Source: an uncultured Succinatimonas sp.
Lineage (GTDB): Bacteria; Pseudomonadota; Gammaproteobacteria; Enterobacterales; Succinivibrionaceae
Assembly: GCA_902465145.1 (NCBI GenBank)
Contig: CABQMD010000075.1
Location: forward strand, 1 to 5,479
Direction of reading: 5' to 3'
DNA: 5,479 nt
Shown here: piece by piece, positions 1-5,153 of the stretch
Layout of the letters: the number at the start of each line of letters is the position of its first letter
Position numbering within the stretch: the first letter of the stretch is position 1
The notes under the pieces: generated by a model
Told to the model about the DNA's origin: nothing
Database searches by the model: none
The model's input: the letters and a program-made list of their open reading frames with translations, nothing else
Translations under genes and position numbers: made by a program

Positions 1-724
1 CGTTGCATATATCTATGCAAAAAGACATAACTACAAAGTATCAGGCGGTCAGCCTTTATCAGTTTGGATTAAGACTTCTTTTGACGCAATCCCTAGTCTT
101 CTTATGATTGTCGTGGTGATAGGCGGTATTGTAGGCGGAGTTTTCACCGCTACGGAAGCTGCGGGAGTAAGCGTATTGTACTGTCTGCTTCTTTCTTTAT
201 GCTACCGTTCGATTAACCTGAAATCATTCATTAAGATCTTGGTAGACAGCGCAGTCATCAGTGCGGTGATCCTATTTTTGATCTCCGCATCAACTGCCAT
301 GTCTTACGTCATGGTACGTACCGGGATCCCTGGGGCAATCAGTAAAGCCATCTTGTCCGTAAGCGACAATATGATTGTTATTCTCCTGCTCATCAATGTG
401 TTGCTGCTGGTGATAGGAATGTTCATGGACATGACTCCTGCCATTTTGATCTTCGTACCAATCTTCTGGCCGATAGTCCATTCATTCGGTATGACCTCAA
501 TTCAGTTTGGCACCATGCTTATTTACAATCTGTGCATAGGAGCGATGACTCCTCCAGTAGGTTCAGTGCTGTTCGTCGGTTGCGGCATTACCAAACTTAA
601 GATCGAGCAAGTTTCAAAAATGTTGTTGCCATATTTCCTCATGCTCATCATGATCCTTCTGCTCATAACTTATATTCCGTCACTGTCAGAAGCATTGCCA
701 AGAGCATTGGGACTTATGGGATAA
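1..724 (+). CDS. TRAP transporter large permease subunit (DctM type), 3' part
   Basis: The reading frame is open from base 2 and gives 240 codons. DctM proteins are usually about 425 residues, so roughly the first 185 residues lie outside the window. This is the large integral-membrane subunit of a tripartite ATP-independent periplasmic (TRAP) transporter. It works in the inner membrane with a small DctQ-like subunit and a periplasmic binding protein to drive ion-coupled uptake of organic acids. Family hallmarks visible here are GGIVGGVFTATEAAGVSVLY (usual form GG..GiFTPTEaa), MDMTPAILIFVPIFWPI, and GAMTPPVGSVLFVGCGI near the C-terminus, all within long hydrophobic stretches. The Met at base 104 is an internal residue, because clearly homologous DctM sequence (AIPSLL) precedes it in frame. 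An intrinsic terminator follows 44 bases after the stop, so this is the last gene of its operon. The substrate cannot be read from this subunit: C4-dicarboxylates, sugar acids and sialic acid are all possible. Confidence 0.93.
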   Translation, partial: VAYIYAKRHNYKVSGGQPLSVWIKTSFDAIPSLLMIVVVIGGIVGGVFTATEAAGVSVLYCLLLSLCYRSINLKSFIKILVDSAVISAVILFLISASTAMSYVMVRTGIPGAISKAILSVSDNMIVILLLINVLLLVIGMFMDMTPAILIFVPIFWPIVHSFGMTSIQFGTMLIYNLCIGAMTPPVGSVLFVGCGITKLKIEQVSKMLLPYFLMLIMILLLITYIPSLSEALPRALGLMG

Positions 725-768
725 GACAAACATTCCGATTTCATACTCCTGTCTGTTGTGAAATCTTT

Positions 769-793
769 GCGGTCCGAAAGGACCGCTTTTTTT
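769..793 (+). terminator. Rho-independent terminator of the TRAP transporter operon
   Basis: A perfect 7-bp stem, GCGGTCC (769-775) with GGACCGC (780-786), is closed by a GAAA tetraloop (776-779) and followed at once by seven T residues (787-793). This is a complete intrinsic terminator for plus-strand transcription. Read on the other strand, the hairpin is followed by AAAGATTTC with no U-tract, so it should not efficiently terminate the converging transposase-like gene, whose stop codon is only 33 bases away. Confidence 0.93.
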
Positions 794-825
794 CCCACAT
801 CAAAAACTCATGTTCAAAAGCTTAT

Positions 826-2643
826 TTAAGCCAGCTGTCTGTAAATCAACTCCTCACGGCTTAATCTGTGATCCTGCCCGGCAGGATCTTTAAGATCAGC
901 ATAGTCACGTTGCTCTGCCAAAGCGGCGGCATCAACTTCCAAATGAGGATCAGGCAAATCTTTCTTCGGCAACTGAATATCTATCGATGAAAGCAACTGA
1001 CCAAGACGTCTTGACGGTTCTCCCACCACCGCTCCCATACGCGGTGAATAATTAAGTTCGATGCCAGAGAGCATTCCCAAAATTACGTCATCACTGTTAT
1101 ACGGCAAACCGGCCATAGCCTGACCTGCTTTGCACAGGCGGCGGCGCAACATCACCGCAAGTGATGAAGCCAAAAATTGCACCAACGCTTTCCCCTCAAG
1201 ACAGGTTTCATCTCCGCTGACCAAACGGCTCCCGCCTAAGCGCTCACGGTAAGTCTTAAAGCCTGCCCATACCTCATTTCGGTCAAAATAATCACGAAAA
1301 GCTTCAACGGGATCGGCAACACAATCTGTAAGCAACAACCTTACGCTACGTTTGTCCAAAGTAAGTTTTACCGCTTCCTCATTTACCTCCAAAGTCCCGT
1401 TTTTTAACGAATCACGCATATACAGCGTACGTACTTCTTCAAGCTCTTCGCTTAACTGTTCTCCGCGGCTTAATGCTTCATACACCATGCCTATACCGCG
1501 TTTGATCCCTTCACGATTTTGGTTGTAAACGCCTTCGTCAAAATAGATATGCAGATAAAGAGACGAACTGCGACGTACTCTGCGCCCGTCCTGCATTTCA
1601 TGATATGACCAGTGTACCCTACGCGTGATCGCCGCACATCCTATCGACGGATGATAATTTGACAAGTCAAAAAGCTTGCGACGCGCCGCTTCCATCAACG
1701 GTCTGAAGATCCCGTGGTGCACACGCGGATTTACCAAAAAATTCATCTTTTCAGCAAGATAACGTGAGATCTGCGTAGCTCCTGCATAACCTCTGTCGGC
1801 TACGTAAAGCACTCTTCCTGAAAAATCCATACGGGTTAAATTATTGATGAGCGCTCTTAATACCGCCACATCCGGGACTCTGCGACCGTGGGATAGATGG
1901 TAGCAAAGCGGGACTCCGCTTTTTTCTTCCACAGCCATAATACAGTTTTCAGGAGATCTGCTCTCATCATCGCTGATCTCGGCACGTGCCGACCAGGAAA
2001 AGCTTGTATGTCTTTTATATACTGAGCTTGATGCAAAAACCAAGTATTGAGATTTGGGATCGCGGCAGCTTAACAGCCTGCTTTTAAACAGCGCGATTTT
2101 TTCCTGAGTAATACGAGAAAGCAAACGCCTTACATCATCTGGAGTCATCACCCTCATCCACGGCAAGTAACTGTGTTTGGAGAATGAAGGGAAACGGCTC
2201 ATGATGTTCTCGTTACTGATCACGAGAAAATAAGCAAGTGACAATAGTTTGCGCCAGTCAGAGTATTTGCCGAATGTTACATGCAGAGCTTCTTCAAGCG
2301 CAGAGCCTTCGATGATCTTCTCTAAAGTCCAGGTAGCACCCAATGCCAGATTGCAACTGGTGACACCTCCTGACTGCCCGTTTAAAGGGGTGAAACTTAA
2401 AGTTCCGTCTTCCCCTCTTGAACAGGAGAAATCTGCAAGTTCTGGGTGATGCTCAAGATAAATATCTTTCCATTCCACAGGACCATCTTTGCGTCCGCTC
2501 AGGATCTTTCCAACCGAGGTAGTGCTCTCACGGTAAGACCTGCCTTTTTGCGGATCCCAAACGTTTCTGTAAGTACAAAGATAGTAGAATCTGCCGCTTT
2601 TTAACGCCAGCATAGGTTCAAGCTCAGGAACACGAGCGCTCAT
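826..2643 (-). CDS. IS1634/IS4-like DDE transposase homologue, apparently lacking two catalytic acids
   Basis: This is an uninterrupted 605-codon gene; active members of the family are roughly 500-600 residues. The N-terminus (residues about 18-65, GRFYYLCTYRNVWDP onward) matches the usual entry region of IS1634-type transposases. The RNase H-like core spans roughly 198-500. Relative to the family pattern as I recall it, the first Asp (in yl.yDvTs) is Ala204 in YLVFASSSV. The GN of GNipD is RR in RRVPD (254-258). The second Asp is kept as D283 in VADRGYAG. In the IS4 signature Y-x2-R-x3-E-x6-K, Y452 and R455 are kept, but the Glu is Trp459 and the Lys is Arg466. The following EGKALVQFLA segment (483-492) is typical of the family. 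The alignment is by eye: family membership is firm, the catalytic loss is probable. The start is ATG 2643-2641 with an AGGGGG ribosome binding site 6 bases upstream. No frameshift or stop is visible, and no terminal repeats were found. It could be an inactivated element copy or a domesticated protein. Confidence 0.85.
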   Translation of the reverse strand: MSARVPELEPMLALKSGRFYYLCTYRNVWDPQKGRSYRESTTSVGKILSGRKDGPVEWKDIYLEHHPELADFSCSRGEDGTLSFTPLNGQSGGVTSCNLALGATWTLEKIIEGSALEEALHVTFGKYSDWRKLLSLAYFLVISNENIMSRFPSFSKHSYLPWMRVMTPDDVRRLLSRITQEKIALFKSRLLSCRDPKSQYLVFASSSVYKRHTSFSWSARAEISDDESRSPENCIMAVEEKSGVPLCYHLSHGRRVPDVAVLRALINNLTRMDFSGRVLYVADRGYAGATQISRYLAEKMNFLVNPRVHHGIFRPLMEAARRKLFDLSNYHPSIGCAAITRRVHWSYHEMQDGRRVRRSSSLYLHIYFDEGVYNQNREGIKRGIGMVYEALSRGEQLSEELEEVRTLYMRDSLKNGTLEVNEEAVKLTLDKRSVRLLLTDCVADPVEAFRDYFDRNEVWAGFKTYRERLGGSRLVSGDETCLEGKALVQFLASSLAVMLRRRLCKAGQAMAGLPYNSDDVILGMLSGIELNYSPRMGAVVGEPSRRLGQLLSSIDIQLPKKDLPDPHLEVDAAALAEQRDYADLKDPAGQDHRLSREELIYRQLA

Positions 2644-2812
2644 TGAAGCCCCCTAGATAATTGTCTTTATTTATCCTGATCCTAGGATCTTTTATCTCAA
2701 TGTTTGGATAGATAAACGATTAACTTATTGTTTTTTATTATAATTAAATTTTATTGAATATCTATCGTTGCTTAAGCATGTATCTATAAAAAAGAAAAGA
2801 AACAGTTTTTTA
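2644..2812. other. AT-rich divergent intergenic region with TAGATA/TATCTA motifs
   Basis: This lies between the divergently transcribed transposase-like gene and the small exported protein gene. It is strongly AT-rich, especially 2729-2760. TAGATA occurs at 2654-2659 and 2709-2714, and its reverse complement TATCTA at 2759-2764 and 2781-2786. The longer pair GATAGATA (2707-2714) and TATCTATC (2759-2766) is an 8-bp inverted repeat. A TATAAT sits on each strand (2739-2744 plus, 2742-2737 minus) but without a recognisable -35 partner. TGCTTAAGCA (2769-2778) is a 10-bp palindrome. No reading frame here looks coding. Confidence 0.5.
2670..2700 (-). promoter_or_regulatory. Candidate promoter of the transposase-like gene with a palindrome in the spacer
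   Basis: On the minus strand a TTGAGA box (2700-2695, five of six to TTGACA) is followed after 19 bases by GATAAA (2675-2670, four of six to TATAAT). This would start transcription some 20 bases before the start codon. The spacer contains GATCCTAGGATC (2678-2689), a perfect 12-bp palindrome, which is a reasonable place for a repressor to bind. The 19-base spacing is longer than ideal, so the promoter call is weak. The palindrome itself is directly visible. Confidence 0.3.
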
Positions 2813-2834
2813 AAATGTGAATAAGCTCACAACT
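2813..2834. promoter_or_regulatory. CRP (cAMP receptor protein) operator
   Basis: TGTGAATAAGCTCACA (2816-2831) has both half-sites TGTGA and TCACA perfect, with the standard 6-base spacer and an A-rich left flank (AAA at 2813-2815). The centre is at 2823.5, which is 93.5 bases before the ATG of the small exported protein gene. A CRP dimer bound here could activate the downstream operon. I cannot place a convincing -10 box at a standard class I or class II distance, so activation is inferred. Repression of a promoter further upstream is an alternative. Exact half-sites make this the best-supported regulatory site in the window. Confidence 0.75.
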
Positions 2835-2916
2835 AAAATGCGTGCTGTCAGTAAGAGGCACCAAAAACAAACGCTTCTTACCATTTGGAAACATTTTAAA
2901 ACAGGAGCACCTCATT

Positions 2917-3162
2917 ATGAAAAAAATGTTCATTGCAGCTGCAGTTTTAAGTCTTGCTTTTTTATCTTTAAACGCTCAGGCCACCATGGAAGCTGCCTGG
3001 AGCAATGATCCTGAGGGCGAAGAGATCCATCATCAGAAACCAGTTTGCCCCAATTTCATCATGATCAAGCACAAAGACGGCAGCACCGAAGAACACATCT
3101 GGTCAAGAGAGGTTCTCAACAAACGTTCATCGGTAGATTCAGGCGAATGCGTGTTCTACTAA
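2917..3162 (+). CDS. Small exported protein with two cysteines, function unknown
   Basis: This encodes an 81-residue protein. The start is ATG 2917 because AGGAG (2903-2907) sits 9 bases upstream and a signal peptide begins exactly there: MKK, a hydrophobic core at about residues 4-18, then NAQA with an A-x-A cleavage site after Ala22. An in-frame GTG at 2842 would bury the signal behind 25 polar residues and was not chosen. The mature protein of about 59 residues is hydrophilic. It has Cys44 and Cys78, which could form one disulfide in the periplasm, four histidines (38, 39, 52, 60), and an aromatic C-terminus, GECVFY. There is no lipobox and no further membrane segment. I do not recognise the family. 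It lies 43 bases before yjjP on the same strand with no terminator between, and downstream of the CRP site, so it is probably the first gene of the yjjPB operon. An accessory role to the exporter is possible but unproven. Confidence 0.8.
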   Translation: MKKMFIAAAVLSLAFLSLNAQATMEAAWSNDPEGEEIHHQKPVCPNFIMIKHKDGSTEEHIWSREVLNKRSSVDSGECVFY

Positions 3163-3205
3163 TCCTGTCACCAACTTGCAAATCTATATAGTCAGGAAAA
3201 ACAGC

Positions 3206-4009
3206 ATGTGCAAACAGGATCTGATCTTTGAAAAAAATACGCTTAAACGCCAAACCGGCATACTCTGTCTGCTCGGATGGAAACTTGCCGTGGCGGGAGC
3301 AGAAACCAGACTGATCATGCAGACTTTGGACAGATTGTGTGCACACTTCGGACTTGATAAACCCGAAGTGATTTTGACACGCTCTGTCATCTGGGTGGAA
3401 ACACACAAAGGACATCTCAAGGCCTGTGCCCAGCGCCGCATTCAAAACTTCGGGATCAATATGTCCTGCGTATCTGAGTTGAATCTTCTGGTACTTGAAG
3501 TACTGCAGGGCAAAATAGAGGATCTGGGAGAATTTGCCAATCGCATCAATGCAATAGGTCCTTTACATTACGGTCAGTGGAAACTTACTTTTATCGAAGC
3601 CGTAGCCTCACTGTGCTTTGCCTTTTTAAACGGCGGTGATCTTAAAGTATGCACGGCGGCCTTAATCGGCGGTTTTATTCTGATGGCAGTACGTTTTTGC
3701 CTCATCGCCAAAGGGTATTTTGCTCCGTTTGCCTTCATCGCTTCGGCTTTTTGCGGATGCACGGCGACTTTACTGGTTTCAAAATACGGTATCTCAGCAT
3801 CGGCTGATGAAATGCGCCTTGCCATCATGGCCACAACCTTGCTTTTAGTTCCAGGATATCCTTATATGAACGGCTTTTTAGACGTGTTCAAAGGTTACCT
3901 TGAAACTGGGATCTACCGTTTGGTAAATTCCGTCGTGCTCACCATGTCAGCCGGCATCGGTCTTTTCGGAGCATTATGGATCATGGGAGCTTTTACTTAT
4001 GTCTCATGA
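3206..4009 (+). CDS. yjjP: ThrE-superfamily exporter, YjjP-like subunit (DUF1212)
   Basis: This encodes a 267-residue protein, close in length to E. coli YjjP (about 256). It is the larger half of a split threonine/serine exporter (ThrE) type transporter in the inner membrane. In E. coli the YjjP-YjjB pair has been reported to export succinate, whereas Corynebacterium ThrE exports threonine and serine. The N-terminal soluble domain (about 1-125) carries GAET (31-34) and RRIQNFGINM (77-86), matching the conserved 'GINM' region of YjjP. The remaining part has about five hydrophobic segments (roughly 127-142, 148-166, 171-192, 204-220, 238-261) and the family signature LLVPGYPYMNGFLDVFKG (213-230). 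ATG 3206 is chosen because AGGA (3194-3197) lies 8 bases ahead. An in-frame TTG at 3176 lacks a ribosome binding site. The gene's end overlaps yjjB by 11 bases, indicating coupled translation and a two-component complex. The exact substrate here is inference. Confidence 0.93.
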   Translation: MCKQDLIFEKNTLKRQTGILCLLGWKLAVAGAETRLIMQTLDRLCAHFGLDKPEVILTRSVIWVETHKGHLKACAQRRIQNFGINMSCVSELNLLVLEVLQGKIEDLGEFANRINAIGPLHYGQWKLTFIEAVASLCFAFLNGGDLKVCTAALIGGFILMAVRFCLIAKGYFAPFAFIASAFCGCTATLLVSKYGISASADEMRLAIMATTLLLVPGYPYMNGFLDVFKGYLETGIYRLVNSVVLTMSAGIGLFGALWIMGAFTYVS

Positions 4010-4481
4010 ATTTATACTGCGCGTGATCATGGAAGGCGGTGCAGCAGGATTTGTAGCCGTGGCATTTGCCATGCTCTTTGCCGTACCCTTGCGCTATCTT
4101 GGATATGTAGCTTTGGGAGGTGTGGTTACGCGTGTATTAAGGACCATGCTTTTCCAAGGCATGGGAATTGAAGTGGCAATCGCCACTTTCATTGCCTGCA
4201 GCGTAACATCGGTGATGTTCATCGCCATAGCACCGCGTCTTGGCGTTCCAAGACCGGTATTCACCGTAGCCTCAATAATTCCGCTGGTTCCTGGCATCGA
4301 TGCTTATACTTGTCTTCTGACCCTATTTAACGTTATAGACGATCCCTCAAGTTTCATAGGTAACAATGCCTATCTTATAGTGCATCACGGCATGCGTTGC
4401 TTTGCCATACTGCTTTCCATCTGCCTTGGCATCGCCATTCCTCCCTTGTTTTTCTATCGTTGCCGCAGTAACGATGTCTGA
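3999..4481 (+). CDS. yjjB: ThrE-superfamily exporter, YjjB-like subunit (DUF3815)
   Basis: This encodes a 160-residue membrane protein, almost the length of E. coli YjjB (157). It supplies the C-terminal membrane half of the ThrE-type exporter and is expected to act together with YjjP in the inner membrane. Features matching the family are FAMLFAVPLRYLGYVALGG (23-41), corresponding to the 'GFAMVFNVPVRAL' region of YjjB, and PRPVFTVASIIPLVPGIDAY (84-103), the conserved 'VFTVAAVIPMFPGISAY' segment. There are about five hydrophobic segments (roughly 12-30, 33-50, 58-79, 86-109, 131-153). The start ATG lies inside the last codons of yjjP, with GGGAG (3985-3989) 9 bases upstream, so it has its own ribosome binding site as well as translational coupling. 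Nothing in the reading frame looks damaged. A GC-rich hairpin follows directly, so this is probably the end of the operon. Confidence 0.93.
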   Translation: MSHEFILRVIMEGGAAGFVAVAFAMLFAVPLRYLGYVALGGVVTRVLRTMLFQGMGIEVAIATFIACSVTSVMFIAIAPRLGVPRPVFTVASIIPLVPGIDAYTCLLTLFNVIDDPSSFIGNNAYLIVHHGMRCFAILLSICLGIAIPPLFFYRCRSNDV

Positions 4482-4505
4482 AATCCCCCCGCATGCGCGG
4501 GGATT
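4482..4505 (+). terminator. GC-rich hairpin at the end of the yjjPB operon, possible terminator
   Basis: CCCCGC (4487-4492) pairs with GCGGGG (4497-4502) around an ATGC loop, and AAT/ATT (4482-4484 with 4503-4505) extends the stem past a two-base bulge. It begins right after the yjjB stop. What follows is AAAGACAATTTC, not a run of T, so it is a poor intrinsic terminator by sequence. It may act as a weak terminator or as a 3'-end stabilising hairpin. Confidence 0.5.
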
Positions 4506-4528
4506 AAAGACAATTTCAAAAGAAAAAA

Positions 4529-4544
4529 CGTGTCCTTTGTCACA
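4529..4544. promoter_or_regulatory. Weak CRP-like site upstream of the acetyltransferase gene
   Basis: CGTGTCCTTTGTCACA has one perfect half-site (TCACA, 4540-4544) and one degenerate half (CGTGT for TGTGA, three of five) with the right 6-base spacing. Its centre, 4536.5, would be near -72 if transcription starts about 7 bases after the TATACT at 4597-4602, a distance used by class I CRP sites. Eight of ten matches is suggestive only. Confidence 0.25.
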
Positions 4545-4596
4545 AAATCATTATATTAAGTAATCCTTTTACTTTTCTTTTTTTAAAACATACACA

Positions 4597-4602
4597 TATA
4601 CT
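4597..4602 (+). promoter_or_regulatory. Probable -10 box for the acetyltransferase gene
   Basis: TATACT matches TATAAT in five of six positions and lies 53 bases before the start codon. The 17-18 base upstream position is a T-rich stretch (4573-4580) with no real -35 box, so the promoter may rely on an activator. Transcription would start near 4609. Confidence 0.4.
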
Positions 4603-4640
4603 AAAAACAAGGAGATTTTCCGTCAGCTCAGGACAACCGC

Positions 4641-4648
4641 AAGGAGGT
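4641..4648 (+). promoter_or_regulatory. Strong ribosome binding site of the acetyltransferase gene
   Basis: AAGGAGGT is a full-length Shine-Dalgarno sequence, 7 bases before ATG 4656, and fixes that start. A second one, AAGGAG at 4609-4614, lies 32 bases upstream and has no ATG, GTG or TTG at a usable distance. Confidence 0.85.
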
Positions 4649-4655
4649 AGTCCCA

Positions 4656-5153
4656 ATGACTAATACAAACTTTCGTGACGCTACTGCAGATGAAGTAAGA
4701 CTCATAGGTGACTTGGCCAGCAAAATTCTGCCCTCAGAGTTTAAAGGAGTACTAAGTTCCGATGAAATAGACTCGATGGTAGAACGCATGTACTCACAGG
4801 AAGTTTTGCAAAACTCCGTAGAACAAGGTATGCATTTCATTATTGCCTCTTGCGACGGCAAAGACATAGGCTTTGCCTCTTTCGTTCAAGAAGGACCTGA
4901 TCTTTTCTATATAAGCAGGATTTTCGTGGTCGACGAATACCGCGATCGCGGTGTCGGAGCAGCTTTGTTTAAAGATGTAATACGTGAGATAAAACTATTC
5001 CATCCCTCCCCCTGCACCGCAGAACTTTTGGTAAACCATTCAAATTCGGCTCTTAATTTCTATCACCGTATGGGCATGGAATTTTCCCGAGAAGTGATCT
5101 TCGACTTAGACAGTTTCGAACTGGCCGAGCAGATACTCTCCATCAAACTTTGA
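4656..5153 (+). CDS. GNAT family N-acetyltransferase
   Basis: This encodes a 165-residue single-domain protein, a normal size for the GCN5-related N-acetyltransferase fold. Such enzymes move an acetyl group from acetyl-CoA to an amine on a protein or small molecule in the cytoplasm. The acetyl-CoA pyrophosphate-binding loop is clear: RIFVVDEYRDRGVGAALF (88-105), giving R96-x-x-G99-x-G101. The C-terminal motif B is NHSNSALNFYHRMGMEF (127-143), with N130, A132, F135, Y136 and G140 in the usual places. The N-terminal segment IDSMVERMYSQEVL (38-51) and the central strand FIIASCDGKDIGFASF (61-76) also match a common GNAT subgroup. The substrate cannot be named from the sequence. It has its own candidate promoter and a very strong ribosome binding site, and it is separated from yjjB by 174 bases and a hairpin, so it is probably transcribed alone. 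Nothing links it functionally to the exporter except position. Confidence 0.9.
   Translation: MTNTNFRDATADEVRLIGDLASKILPSEFKGVLSSDEIDSMVERMYSQEVLQNSVEQGMHFIIASCDGKDIGFASFVQEGPDLFYISRIFVVDEYRDRGVGAALFKDVIREIKLFHPSPCTAELLVNHSNSALNFYHRMGMEFSREVIFDLDSFELAEQILSIKL

Noticed and set aside
290..481. 63-codon frame on the minus strand within the TRAP permease gene
   Set aside because: It lies antisense to strongly conserved DctM sequence. Its His/Gln/Glu/Asp-rich translation is the usual reverse-strand artefact of a membrane protein gene.
819..2827. AGCTTATT (819-826) and AATAAGCT (2820-2827) as terminal inverted repeats of an insertion sequence
   Set aside because: Only 8 bases. The left copy overlaps the stop codon and the right copy is part of the CRP operator. 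No further matching extends inward.
2842..2916. In-frame GTG at 2842 as an alternative start of the small exported protein, giving 106 residues
   Set aside because: It has no ribosome binding site and would put 25 polar and basic residues before a perfect signal peptide. ATG 2917 has AGGAG at good spacing.
3176..3205. In-frame TTG at 3176 as the start of yjjP
   Set aside because: A rare start codon without a Shine-Dalgarno. ATG 3206 has AGGA 8 bases upstream and gives a length close to E. coli YjjP.
3116..3834. Several 85-109 codon minus-strand frames under yjjP
   Set aside because: They are antisense to a gene with clear family signatures, have no family likeness, and lack ribosome binding sites.
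4615..4650. ATT-initiated 11-codon leader peptide before the acetyltransferase
   Set aside because: ATT initiation is extremely rare and the codon directly abuts the AAGGAG, leaving no spacer.
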